From contig CAXXUY010000001.1 in NCBI GenBank assembly GCA_963664715.2, positions 248,001 through 312,000 of the forward strand: DNA of 64,000 nt, given 5' to 3'. This stretch comes from JAPOXR01 sp963664715 (GTDB lineage: Bacteria > Pseudomonadota > Alphaproteobacteria > Rhodobacterales > Rhodobacteraceae). Below, piece after piece: positions 55,092 to 63,947 of the stretch (the stretch's first letter is position 1; every line of letters begins with the position of its first letter). A program made the translations under genes and the position numbers. The notes beneath the pieces are model-generated. The model had not been told where the DNA came from. It was given only the letters and a program-made list of their open reading frames with translations, and ran no database searches.

Positions 55092-55445
55092 ATGATGCAC
55101 AATTCCGGAACACCGCCCACCGGCAGCCGGGAGGAATTCCTGGCCCGGGCGAAGGCGCTCCAGGGCAAGCCGCTGAACTGGTTCGAGCCAAAGGCGGTGA
55201 TCGCCTGCGTTGTGGGCACGGTGAATGCTCCCTGTCATCGACGGCTCAGTGCCGGAGAACTTTCCGAGGCGATTTGCGCCGGCAACATCCACCTTTCCCA
55301 GGTCGACTCGTTCTATACGGAGATAGACGTGGATGCGCAGAAGATCTTTGCTGCCGAACTCTGCATTCCGGAAGACGTCCTGCGGCAGACCGCGAAGGCC
55401 CTGGCCGAATACTCTTGCGAGGATGTCCCTCTGCTGGCGACGTGA
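55092..55445 (+). CDS. Small partner gene of an AbiEii-like nucleotidyltransferase (putative antitoxin), unknown family
   Basis: 117 residues from ATG 55092 (TTG 55056 adds 12). Soluble, acidic, mixed alpha/beta in appearance: REEFLARAKALQGKPLNWFE, VIACVVGTVNAPCHRRLSAG, AICAGNIHLSQVDSFYTEID. I do not recognise a named family. Its stop overlaps the start of the nucleotidyltransferase gene (TGATG), and a decayed homologue sits in the same position beside a decayed nucleotidyltransferase at 27.1-27.6 kb. The pair is therefore a conserved module, and this protein is plausibly the antitoxin or regulator (inference from position). Confidence 0.65.
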   Translation: MMHNSGTPPTGSREEFLARAKALQGKPLNWFEPKAVIACVVGTVNAPCHRRLSAGELSEAICAGNIHLSQVDSFYTEIDVDAQKIFAAELCIPEDVLRQTAKALAEYSCEDVPLLAT

Positions 55446-56176
55446 TGGCGGCCTCCTGGGAGAAGCTGCTCGCAAAGGCATTCATCATCGTCGACGAAGT
55501 GGAAAGGCATGGCGGCCGGTTGGAGGGGATGACGCTGGGCGGCGGCACAGCACTGATGCTTCAGATCGGCCACCGTGACAGCCGTGAGATCGACCTCTTC
55601 CTGCCGGACCCCCAGCTGCTGGGATAAATCGCTGCCGCGTTGGCAGATGTCGAGGCCTGGCTGCCGGGCTTGAGCTACAGGGGAGACGGTTCCCTCTACG
55701 TGAAAGCGGATTTCGGTGAAGACGGACAGATCGACTTCATTGCAGCGCCGACTGTAACCGATCATGAACCCCTTAAGCGGACCATTCAGGGGCGCAGGTT
55801 GTTGCTGGAGGCGGTGCCCGGGATCATTGCAATCAAGGTCCACTACCGCGGCAGCCATCTCAAGGTACGGGACATCTTCGACATCGCTGCGGCTTGCGAG
55901 GCCGGCCACCGTGCGACGATTCGGGAAACCCTTGCTGCGATGCCTGAGGCGACAGCGGTGGCGTTGCAGCGTCTCAGGCAGCTTCCGGCCGGGCGACTTG
56001 CTGATCTGATGCCCCGAGAGGATGTCCGGCCCGGCTTCGAATACCTGCTGGAAGAAGCGCCTGCAATTGCGCGCGAGGTCCTTACAATTCAGCCTGTGCT
56101 ATCGGTGGAAGCCAACGAAACAGCCTCGGAGGCCGACGACGAGCCAGACTCCGGTCGCGGCTGCGAGCCGTTCTAG
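55445..56176 (+). pseudogene. AbiEii-like nucleotidyltransferase with an in-frame TAA
   Basis: ATG 55445 gives SWEKLLAKAFIIVDEVERHG and LEGMTLGGGTALMLQIGHRD, SREIDLFLPDPQLLG. TAA follows at 55625-55627, where the decayed homologue has Tyr. The same frame continues IAAALADVEAWLPGLSYRGD, IDFIAAPTVTDHEPLKR, IIAIKVHYRGSHLKVRDIFD and LLEEAPAIAREVLTIQP to 56176 (243 codons in all). The GGxxAL and D-IKxxKxRDxxD-like KVRDIFD elements fit AbiEii toxins; the first metal carboxylate is Glu (REID). Translation could restart at TTG 55640, but that product would lack the active-site domain. Confidence 0.8.
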
Positions 56177-56199
56177 CCCCCCATTTCCGGATACCGAGC

Positions 56200-56350
56200 C
56201 CCCCGAAGGCACCCGCTGCACCGACCATTTGACTTCGATCAGGCAAGAGCCGCCCGTCATCCACCCTCGGCACCCCGTGCGATTTCGGAAAAAACGGCCG
56301 AAGGCGCTCCATCTGCTCCTCGGTCAACCAGAAGAGATCCTTCTTCCTGC
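56200..56350 (-). pseudogene. IS5-family transposase, N-terminal remnant
   Basis: Minus-strand frame FWLTEEQMERLRPFFPKSHG then VPRVDDGRLL matches the beginning of IS5-type transposases (T..Q..R..P.FP...G.PRVDDR). Similarity fades after about 35 residues. Confidence 0.6.
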
Positions 56351-56427
56351 TGCTCCTTGCACATGCTTCTCGCCAGACACTGAATCAGGCAGAATCAACC
56401 AATGCAAGAAATTAATCGGTCCTGACT

Positions 56428-57411
56428 CTAGCGGCCGTAGCCGCCTGTTCGCCTCCAGTTCCAGGCATCGGTGACTATGTTGTCAAGTTGAGACAATTCG
56501 GCGGACCATCCCAGTTCAACCCGTGCCTTCGCGCAGTCGCTGACTATCCTTGAAACGTCCCCGGGTCGCCGTGCCGATTCCTTTACCGGAAAGTCGACCC
56601 CGGTAATCCCTCGGCAGCAATCCACGACTTCCCTGACTGAATTCCCCGCGCCGGTGCCAATGTTGAAGAGTCTGCCGGGCTCACCATTCAACAATGCCTT
56701 CAGACCCTTGACATGTGCATCCGCCACATCATTTGCATGAACAAAGTCCCTGATGCAGGTTCCGTCAGGTGTGGGATAATCTGTGCCAAATATCTCGAAC
56801 CAAGGGCGTGCCCCGACGGCACATTCAAGCACTGCAGGGATGAGGTTGGATGGTGTCGTGCGCCATTCGCCAATCTCCTTCTCGGGGTCAGAGCCGGCAA
56901 CATTGAAGTACCGAAACACCGTTGACCGGATCCCGTCTTCCTGTGCAGCCCCGGACAAGAATTCTTCCGCAGCGAGTTTCGTCTCCGCGTAGGGACTCTC
57001 CGGATTTGTTGGTGAGCTCTCGTCGACCAGACCACTCGGAGCATTACCGTAGACCGCACATGTCGATGAGAAAACAATCGCTTCGCAGTCATGGGCAAGC
57101 ATGGCCCTGACCACGTTCCTGGTGCCTTCCACATTGCAGTCCCGGTACGCTTCCGGCTTGCTGACCGACTCCTCGACACTAGTCAGTGCAGCAAGGTGAA
57201 TCACGGCAACCGGCCTCCACTCCGCGAACGCCGACCCGAGTTCGGTCAGGTTCATGATGTCGCCATGCATGAAGGGGCCGAACCGGACGGCATCCTTCCA
57301 TCCGGTTCCGAGGTTGTCGAATGTGACGGGAGCAAACCCGGCCAGCTTCAACTGCTTGCAAACATGGGAGCCAACAAATCCGGCGCCGCCTGTTACAATC
57401 ACACGATCCAT
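56428..57411 (-). CDS. galE: UDP-glucose 4-epimerase
   Basis: 327 residues from ATG 57411. Extended SDR enzyme interconverting UDP-glucose and UDP-galactose. NAD motif IVTGGAGFVGSHVCKQL, FDNLGTGWKDAVRFGPFMHG, VIHLAALTSVEESV, catalytic SSTCAVYG and Tyr/Lys in SPYAETKLAAEEFL, then FRYFNVAGSDP and DGTCIRDFVHANDVADAHVK. All are in place. Length is normal. It supplies galactose units for lipopolysaccharide or exopolysaccharide and may work with the RmlA-like enzyme and LpsB-like transferase 20 kb away. Confidence 0.95.
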   Translation of the reverse strand: MDRVIVTGGAGFVGSHVCKQLKLAGFAPVTFDNLGTGWKDAVRFGPFMHGDIMNLTELGSAFAEWRPVAVIHLAALTSVEESVSKPEAYRDCNVEGTRNVVRAMLAHDCEAIVFSSTCAVYGNAPSGLVDESSPTNPESPYAETKLAAEEFLSGAAQEDGIRSTVFRYFNVAGSDPEKEIGEWRTTPSNLIPAVLECAVGARPWFEIFGTDYPTPDGTCIRDFVHANDVADAHVKGLKALLNGEPGRLFNIGTGAGNSVREVVDCCRGITGVDFPVKESARRPGDVSRIVSDCAKARVELGWSAELSQLDNIVTDAWNWRRTGGYGR

Positions 57412-58017
57412 TGCATGTCCGCCCCTGGATTCTCTCTGGCTTGCCGGCAGCAAGCCAAATGCAAGATCTGGTCGGATCTGCCTAATGTCACCGGATTCGG
57501 CGCGCAATAGTGAACTCTGCAGGAAGTGGGGGACATTCCTCTTTCGCAGACCGCCGGGATAGTGGAATCGGCATTCTCGGCAATTGGTACCGATCGCGCG
57601 ACAAACGCAGCTGGCGCAAGACCTGGTCCGCGGCCGCCGAAGTGCAGTGCACTTTCCCGTTCGCGCTTTTCCACGGAGATGCGTGCGCTATTGATTGTTG
57701 CCAGCCTGCCAAATCTGGTCAGAGCCGAATTCTCTTGATCGCGACGAACTGAATTGAAGGGAGTCGGCAATTCGTATTCACGAGTGCAGTTGGGGTGCCC
57801 TCTTTCTTTCTACGGCAGTTTCGCTTGTCCTGTTATTCGTTTGTTGTGCGCCCTTGCCTGGTCTGCCTGGTGTTTTCGCCGCCACAATGACCAGTGTATG
57901 ATGAATGACCGTGAAGTTGGCGGCCTGAATAGCAGCCTCGCGATCAGGTCGCGCGGTTCCGGAACGCTCTGCACCTGTGCAGTCATGAGGGCAGGCGCAA
58001 CCGTAGTATCAGGATTG
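57412..58017. other. Divergent intergenic stretch with decayed coding sequence
   Basis: About 600 bp. The right half probably holds the decayed body of the Gfo/Idh/MocA gene whose tail begins at 58018, but no aligned frame is visible. No promoter could be assigned. Confidence 0.35.
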
Positions 58018-58266
58018 ATGTCGCTGGAACATTACCTGAAGGACCGGCGGTCGCGGCTTCGGGACGCATACCGGCTGCAGAACAAGGATTGGATACGGTC
58101 TGTCCATGTCGGCCGGCCAACCGGAATTGCTGCGAATGCCTGGGACGGATACTGTGCAACCGCGATCGCGGAATCAGGCGTCAGCGCGCCGTCCAGTGGC
58201 AAGAAAGTTGCCATCGAACCTGCCAGGATGCCTGCTTTCTACCAAGAGCAAGGGAGCAGCCAATGA
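58018..58266 (+). pseudogene. Gfo/Idh/MocA oxidoreductase, C-terminal remnant
   Basis: LEHYLKDRRSRLRDAYRLQN, WIRSVHVGRPTGIAANAWDG, YCATAIAESGVSA and KKVAIEP match the end of sugar/inositol dehydrogenases of this family (FI.SI..G.PTGPSAWDGY.A..V.EAG..AL..G..V.V). The Rossmann N-terminus and the EKP catalytic region are missing. The stop overlaps the next gene's start, showing that it once headed a catabolic operon with the isomerase. Confidence 0.7.
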
Positions 58267-59222
58267 AACTCGGATTCGTTTCCGACAGTCTTGCGGGCAT
58301 GAGCCTGTACGAGATGCTCGATACCGCAGTACGCCTGGGTGTGGCTGGCGTCGAAGTCAACACCTGCGGCTGGACCAACGCGCCGCATTTCGACCTCGGG
58401 GAAATGCTCGGCAATGAATCTGCCCGGAATGCATTTCGGGAAGCATTCGATTCCCGGGGCCTCGAGATCATCTCGCTCAACGCCAATGGCAACCCGCTGC
58501 ATCCGACCGATCACTTTCAGGGAGAAGGCCTGAAGGACACCATTCGAGTGTCAGGCGAAATGGGAATTACGACCGTCTGCGCGATGTCCGGCCTTCCGGC
58601 CGGCAGTGCGACCGATACGATTCCAAACTGGGTAGTTTCCTCCTGGCCATCCGAGACACAGGACATCCTTCGCTACCAATGGGAAGAAAGGCTCATCCCC
58701 TTTTGGGAAGAGATTGCCCTGCTCGCAGGCGAGAATGGCGTCGAAAGGATTGCTCTGGAGCTTCACGGCAACCAGTGCGTCTACAACGTGCCTTCGCTAC
58801 TGAGGCTTCGCGATGCCGTCGGACCTGTCGTCGGGGCCAACCTTGATCCCAGCCACCTGTTCTGGATGGGCGCAGATCCGCTTGTCGCCGCTGAAGCACT
58901 GGGCTCGGCGATCTACCATGTTCATGCAAAGGACACGATGTTGAACGCCCCAGTGCAGGCCACCACGAGCCTTCTGGAAACCGGAAGCCTAATTGACATT
59001 CCTGCCCGATCCTGGAGCTATGTCACGCTCGGCTTCGGGCATGGCGAGGAATGGTGGCGGCAGTTTTGCTTCCACCTCAGAATGGGCGGATATGACGGGT
59101 GGCTTTCAGTCGAGCATGGAGACGTGATTCTCAATTCCGTCGAAGGGCTCGAGAAATCCGTTGCGCTCCTCAGGGGTGTCATGCCCGTTGGACCTTCCGA
59201 CTACAAGCCGCAGGAATTCTGA
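58263..59222 (+). CDS. Sugar phosphate isomerase/epimerase (xylose-isomerase-like TIM barrel)
   Basis: 319 residues from ATG 58263, with AGGGAG six bases upstream. A TIM-barrel AP-endonuclease-2 family protein. Metal-ligand positions are visible as IALELHGNQC (Glu), GANLDPSHLFWMGAD (Asp, His), YHVHAKDTML (His) and WLSVEHGD (Glu). Related proteins act on inositol or other polyol/keto-sugar intermediates together with Gfo/Idh/MocA dehydrogenases, and a remnant of such a dehydrogenase overlaps the start. The substrate is not defined. Confidence 0.88.
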   Translation: MKLGFVSDSLAGMSLYEMLDTAVRLGVAGVEVNTCGWTNAPHFDLGEMLGNESARNAFREAFDSRGLEIISLNANGNPLHPTDHFQGEGLKDTIRVSGEMGITTVCAMSGLPAGSATDTIPNWVVSSWPSETQDILRYQWEERLIPFWEEIALLAGENGVERIALELHGNQCVYNVPSLLRLRDAVGPVVGANLDPSHLFWMGADPLVAAEALGSAIYHVHAKDTMLNAPVQATTSLLETGSLIDIPARSWSYVTLGFGHGEEWWRQFCFHLRMGGYDGWLSVEHGDVILNSVEGLEKSVALLRGVMPVGPSDYKPQEF

Positions 59223-59686
59223 TTGGAGTTTCGTGGTCTCGTTGGTCAGCGCTCTTGGGTCTGACGACCTGGATGCCGAAGTCTGCGCCTGCCCGAAGGG
59301 ATGCAAGCGAGCACGATGTCGCCGCCACGCAATCCATTGATCTGCTTCATCATCGAAGTGTTTTTACCTGACGGCCCGATATCAGGTTCGATCTGAATGT
59401 CTTCTCTATTCGCTTTGAATCAAGAGGTGTGACGCTGGCTGCCTCCGCGTGCGTTCCCCAGTATTTCTGCTTTAGGATGCGAAATCCGGTTATGGTTCAA
59501 CAATTCAGGATGAGACCCGTTCTGCTCGTCTGGTGAAGGGTTCGGTCCGGCTCCACTTCCGCAGTGACGGGAGAGCGGCTTGATGCACATTTGATGACGG
59601 TATCAGCCGCCTGGCAACTTCTTCGCGGGCTTGCTTCGAGGTCAGTTTGCACCAGCGGTCCTCAACTGCTCCAAATGAAAGGACAA
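59223..59686. other. Intergenic between convergent genes; no gene supported
   Basis: About 460 bp. No terminator-grade hairpin with T-run was found and no frame looks coding. Confidence 0.35.
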
Positions 59687-60886
59687 TCAGGATTTGCCGA
59701 CAGTCTCTCCGGGGTGCCTCCTTGCAATCCAAACTGCAATGGCCAGGCCAACCAGTGTGAGTGCAAGCATGAGACCGACCAGCAACGCGGCACTCGAATG
59801 TATTTCCATTGCAAACCCCGTGATTGCACTGAAGGCCGCCCCCAGCACGACCATGACAGCGCCGTAGAGGCCTGCCGCACTCGCAGCCAAATCCCTTCGC
59901 ACGAACATGACCTGGGAAGTTGCAGCCGGCATCGTCAAGCCATTTCCTATGCCCACGAAAGCCGTTCCCCCGAAGAGGCTCCACGGCGTTACCGATCCCG
60001 ACAGGAGAATCGCAAGGCATCCGAGAAGCCCCAGGCTTGCTGTGAGTCGGCCGGCCAGGATCATCGTATCCAGCTCCCTTGCAGCAGAAAGCCTGCCTGC
60101 AAGGAAATTGCCAAACAGGAAGCCGATGCTGATCGTCGCCATTCCGAGACCGGTCTGCGATTGCGACAGGCCCATTTGCTCAGAGGCAACGAGAGGGACG
60201 CCGCTGATGAAGACGAAGAACCCGCCAATGGAAAGAGCCAGGATGAGCGAATATGCCCAGAAATGCAGGCTGGACAGGAGTTCCAGGTAGGACCTTGCAA
60301 AGGACGCGCCGCTTCCTGCGCGTCCATCCGCAGTTTCCGGGAGAAGTGTCCAGACGAGCAGCCAGAGGCCGATTCCGGCTCCGGTGAAGACCCAGAAATT
60401 GGCTCGCCAACCAGCCAGTTCGCCCAGAAACCCACCGAGCGATGGCCCGAGAATCGGCGCAAGGCTCATCGCCATTCCCATGTAGCCGAATATGCTCGCT
60501 GCATCCCTTGGCGAGGAAATGTCGCTCACAACGGCTCGCGACAGGGCAGAACCCGTGAAGACCGCACCCTGCAGGACGCGGAAAAAGAGAAACGACGTGA
60601 AACTCTCCGAGAATGCGCAACAGATCGACGCGGCAACGAACAGTACCAGGCTCGCGAGGAGAACAGGCCGGCGACCATATCTGTCTGCAACAGGTCCGGA
60701 GAGCAACTGGATGACTGCAGTCGCAACCAGGAAGACTGATACCGCCAGGGCCATCGTGTCATAGCCGACCTGGAACTCGCCCGCCATGTCACCCAACGAC
60801 GGCAGGAACATGTTGAGCGACAGCATGGGTACCGCTGTCAACAGTGTCAGTGTCAGCATCAGACCTGGATTGATTCCACTCGGCAT
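59687..60886 (-). CDS. Bcr/CflA-family multidrug MFS transporter
   Basis: 399 residues from ATG 60886 (AGGA just upstream; a GTG at 60904 is possible). Twelve membrane segments. MFS motif A reads LLSGPVADRYGRRPVLLASL. The Bcr/CflA features LNMFLPSLGDMAGEF, FRVLQGAVFTGSALSRAVVSD and the motif-C-like LAPILGPSLGGFLGELAGWR are present. Proton-driven exporter of drugs such as bicyclomycin or chloramphenicol, or of metabolites. No adjacent regulator. Confidence 0.92.
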   Translation of the reverse strand: MPSGINPGLMLTLTLLTAVPMLSLNMFLPSLGDMAGEFQVGYDTMALAVSVFLVATAVIQLLSGPVADRYGRRPVLLASLVLFVAASICCAFSESFTSFLFFRVLQGAVFTGSALSRAVVSDISSPRDAASIFGYMGMAMSLAPILGPSLGGFLGELAGWRANFWVFTGAGIGLWLLVWTLLPETADGRAGSGASFARSYLELLSSLHFWAYSLILALSIGGFFVFISGVPLVASEQMGLSQSQTGLGMATISIGFLFGNFLAGRLSAARELDTMILAGRLTASLGLLGCLAILLSGSVTPWSLFGGTAFVGIGNGLTMPAATSQVMFVRRDLAASAAGLYGAVMVVLGAAFSAITGFAMEIHSSAALLVGLMLALTLVGLAIAVWIARRHPGETVGKS

Positions 60887-61572
60887 GATTCCTGCTCGTT
60901 GCACGTAGTGGTCAAACCGACCTGAAGACTACGTCGTGTGGTAACAGCCCTTCTGGTTTCACGGTAAGCCCGGGGGCAGTGGCTGATATTGTGATGTTCG
61001 GGCAGGGGGTCAATGACTTAATTCAGAGAACTCCCCTGGCTCATGCAGCCGGGATCAGGACCATCAATCCGGGAGGCTCTCGTGCTGGCCGGGACATTTC
61101 CTGCCGATCACTCGCCATGTTTTCCCACGCTCGGATGCAACAGCCCGATTGGAGGGCAGGGACCAGGATCGTGACAAGACTGCATCACCTGATGTGTCAT
61201 TGCAGGCCGTTGAATTGACCTGGCCAACAGTTCAGCGGCGGCTGCGCGGACGCAGGCAATTCATCATTGAGGCCTCGCTCGACAGACATGATGCGGAGTT
61301 CGGAATCGGGCACATCCGGCACCGTATCCCGGTAACGTCCCGCGTGCACACGCTGTCCTGCTGCGCCACTGACGGGGTCGGGACGGCAATGATCGAATCG
61401 TCAATCGTCACCCGACCGTAACCCGGGTTATCCGGCCCAGTTTCTTCGCGTGCCCGGAAGTGACTGTTCCGGCAACAGGCCGGTAGGATCCCATGGAATC
61501 TTGAATCGGGCGATCAAGCCGTGTAATTTGTCTGCACACGCGTTCACAACATGCATGACCAGGGAGTGCGCG
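60887..61572. other. Intergenic, no gene supported
   Basis: About 690 bp between the exporter and the PhyH pair, divergent. Small frames (for example plus 60979-61218) have no family resemblance. A helical basic segment near 61220-61270 (VQRRLRGRRQFIIEAS) might be a remnant, unassigned. Confidence 0.35.
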
Positions 61573-61845
61573 TTGCGTCAGAAACTGCTCATCCTTTATC
61601 TCCAGAACTCCGCGCTCGATTCCCGCGTTGTCGGATGGACGCGCTATGACGGCGACACGGTCACGCCGCCTGTTTCCGGTGACGAAGACGAACCGCCCTA
61701 TGCAACGGGACTGGATGCACTGCGCGACGGATGGCGCGCCATTCAGTTCTCCGCGCTCGAGCCCCGATCCGGCGAAATGAGCTACCAGCCCGGCTGGCAA
61801 TCCTTCGAAGTCATCATGGAAAAACTCGTGGAGACCCCGGGATGA
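61573..61845 (+). CDS. Conserved-looking small protein coupled to a PhyH dioxygenase, unknown
   Basis: 90 residues if TTG 61573 is the start; AGGGAG six bases upstream supports it, while ATG 61555 has no ribosome-binding site. LLILYLQNSALDSRVVGWTR, YATGLDALRDGWRAIQFSAL and GEMSYQPGWQSFEVIMEKLV give a compact alpha/beta protein with no signal peptide. I do not recognise the family. Its stop overlaps the dioxygenase start (ATGA), so the two are co-translated and probably act together. Confidence 0.65.
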   Translation: MRQKLLILYLQNSALDSRVVGWTRYDGDTVTPPVSGDEDEPPYATGLDALRDGWRAIQFSALEPRSGEMSYQPGWQSFEVIMEKLVETPG

Positions 61846-62711
61846 AGCTTCTTGGCGTTGGCGAAATGACCAGTTTTGTGCGGGACGGTTTTCTGAAGCT
61901 GGAAGGTCTGTTGCCGAGGGATCTCTGCGACGCTTTTCGCGCCGCCTACGTGCAAGATTGCACGGATGACAGGTGTGGCCGCGGGCTGTTGCCCGTTGTG
62001 TCATGGGGCACTCCGCTCGCCGGTGCATTTGACGACAGCGATGTCCTTTCCCGGGTTTTCGCGCTACCTGGACTCTCCGGCGCGGTCCACTCGCTTCTCG
62101 GGCCGGGATGCAGGGTCGATCACCATGTCATGCATATCCGCGAGCCGAATCAGGGAGCGTCGCAACATCTGCATTGTGACGCAATGATCGACGCCCGGGA
62201 GTCCGCATTCGATATCCAGGTCATGATCTATCCGCAGGATGTGACACGCGAGATGGGCGGAACGCTGGTCATCCCCGGCAGCCACACGCGCAAGGCCGGT
62301 GAGACCAGCATTGCCCGGTATCAGAATCTGGCGGGTCAGGTGCGGTTGACTGGTCCTGCCGGAACTGTCCTGATCCTGCACCACAATCTCTGGCATGCCG
62401 GACGGCGCAACGCGAGCAACGGCGTCCGCGCCATGTACAAGATTCGCCTGAACCCGGCCGGGTCGCAGACAGGCCATTGGGACATGTCGGGCTACGATGC
62501 CGCCAGGGCCCGTGCGCCGAAGCCGTTACATTCGCCGGCGACGGACAGGCAGGATGTCCAGGGGCAGCTGTCCTGTTTCCATCCTTGGGCAGACATCCGG
62601 AGCGCGCATCTTGACATAATTCAGCGGACGCGGCTTTGGAGACTGCTGAGCGGAGACGAGGAATTCTCGGTTCACCATTTCCTGTCCAGGCTGGAAAACG
62701 AACCGGCCTGA
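61842..62711 (+). CDS. Phytanoyl-CoA dioxygenase (PhyH) family Fe(II)/2-oxoglutarate oxygenase
   Basis: 289 residues. The iron triad is visible: His111-x-Asp113 in GASQHLHCDAMID and the distal His185 in LILHHNLWHAGRRN, with Arg188 or Arg189 placed to hold 2-oxoglutarate. The strands MGGTLVIPGSHTRKAGE and GPAGTVLIL complete the cupin core. Bacterial members hydroxylate ectoine, polyols or small lipids; the substrate cannot be assigned. Followed 59 bp later by a LacI regulator on the same strand. Confidence 0.88.
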   Translation: MKLLGVGEMTSFVRDGFLKLEGLLPRDLCDAFRAAYVQDCTDDRCGRGLLPVVSWGTPLAGAFDDSDVLSRVFALPGLSGAVHSLLGPGCRVDHHVMHIREPNQGASQHLHCDAMIDARESAFDIQVMIYPQDVTREMGGTLVIPGSHTRKAGETSIARYQNLAGQVRLTGPAGTVLILHHNLWHAGRRNASNGVRAMYKIRLNPAGSQTGHWDMSGYDAARARAPKPLHSPATDRQDVQGQLSCFHPWADIRSAHLDIIQRTRLWRLLSGDEEFSVHHFLSRLENEPA

Positions 62712-62770
62712 ACGAGGTTCGGCAACGGTGTGTCCACCAAGTCGGGAACGGGTTGAAAAAGGAAGAGCGA

Positions 62771-63805
62771 ATGTCCACGTCATCTCGATCGGCCGCGGGA
62801 AGACGCGCCCGCGCGACCGACGTTGCGGAACTGGCCGGCGTGTCTCGCTCCGCGGTTTCGCGCGCGTTCTCGCAGACAGCCTATATCGCCCCGGACACCA
62901 AGGCCAGGGTGTTGGAGGCTGCCGCCGAGTTGAATTACAGCCCCGACAGCCTGGCGAGCAGCCTGGCCAAGGGCAGGTCCAACATCGTCGTCGTCGTCCT
63001 GAACCAGGTCGATGCGATCAGGGGACCGAGTTTTCATTCCGCACTCATCCGGTCGCTTCAGGATTCCGGTCGCCTTCCTGTCGTGTTGAACCTGTTACCG
63101 ACAGATGATGGTGCAACCTCGCTGAAAAGGCATCTGACATTCCCTGTCGAGGGGTTGATCATCATGTCGGATTCGGTCTCGGTCGACGTTGCTTTGCACG
63201 CGGTGCCGTACGTGCGTCCGATCATGCTCAATTTCGAACGGACTCGTGCTGATGTGGACAGTATAGTCGCCAACGACGCCACCGGCATCGCTGAGATGGT
63301 CAATTACCTTTGGGAAACCGGGCATCGCTCGATCGGATTCATGGCCGGACGATCATCGTCAGTCTCCTCGACGATTCGACGGAATGCCCTGGCTCTGGAA
63401 CTCGCGCGCAAGGGAATGCATCTTGCCGTCGAGGCGAGTGGCGAATTCAACTACGATCAGGCCTTCGAGGCGGCTCCTGCCCTTCTGGCGGGAGAGAAAC
63501 TGCCTGACGCAATCTTCTGCGCCAATGACGTGATGGCCTTTGCAGTGATGGACTATCTTCGACTCAACACGCAGCACCGCGTCCCTGAAGATGTGTCGAT
63601 TGTCGGTTTTGACGACGTGTTTATGGCAAGCTGGCCAATCTATAACCTGTCAACCATCCGCCAGGATATCGACTGTATGGCCGCGGCCGTCACCGCGATC
63701 CTCGAGAGTCGACGGGATCCGCAGGACCGGAGGTTCGATCCGCCGGCAATGGCGGCGGAGTTGGTCTTGCGCGGGACAATAGGCCGACGTACACAATATA
63801 CCTGA
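62771..63805 (+). CDS. LacI-family transcriptional regulator
   Basis: 344 residues from ATG 62771 with AAGGAA eight bases upstream. The N-terminal LacI HTH reads ATDVAELAGVSRSAVSRAFS and the hinge helix NYSPDSLASSLAKGRS. A periplasmic-binding-like effector domain follows: VVVVLNQVDAIRGPSFHSAL, LNFERTRADVDSIVANDATG, IGFMAGRSSSVSSTIRRNAL, AIFCANDVMAFAVMDYLR and EDVSIVGFDDV. It should sense a sugar or derivative and repress neighbouring uptake genes. A perfect dyad lies 72 bp downstream, in front of the next gene. Confidence 0.93.
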   Translation: MSTSSRSAAGRRARATDVAELAGVSRSAVSRAFSQTAYIAPDTKARVLEAAAELNYSPDSLASSLAKGRSNIVVVVLNQVDAIRGPSFHSALIRSLQDSGRLPVVLNLLPTDDGATSLKRHLTFPVEGLIIMSDSVSVDVALHAVPYVRPIMLNFERTRADVDSIVANDATGIAEMVNYLWETGHRSIGFMAGRSSSVSSTIRRNALALELARKGMHLAVEASGEFNYDQAFEAAPALLAGEKLPDAIFCANDVMAFAVMDYLRLNTQHRVPEDVSIVGFDDVFMASWPIYNLSTIRQDIDCMAAAVTAILESRRDPQDRRFDPPAMAAELVLRGTIGRRTQYT

Positions 63806-63876
63806 CCGGCGCACAATTCCTGCGGCCGTGATCAATTTGTCACGCGTATCTAGCACCATGTTACTGGAGTTGACCT

Positions 63877-63896
63877 GTCTGCACGCGTGTGCAGAC
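63877..63896. promoter_or_regulatory. Candidate LacI-family operator
   Basis: Perfect 8-bp inverted repeat GTCTGCAC / GTGCAGAC separated by GCGT, lying between the LacI gene and the start of the secreted protein at 63948. A TTGACC hexamer (63870-63875) just precedes the dyad and could be a -35 element. Size and placement fit an operator for the adjacent regulator (inference). Confidence 0.55.
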
Positions 63897-63947
63897 TCGG
63901 AAGGAACTGTATCTTTTGAAGGCCAAGAGCCAGAAAGGGTCCTAAAG

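Noticed and set aside
59564..60739. 391-codon plus-strand frame
   Set aside because: Antisense to the Bcr/CflA transporter; highly polar random-looking translation.
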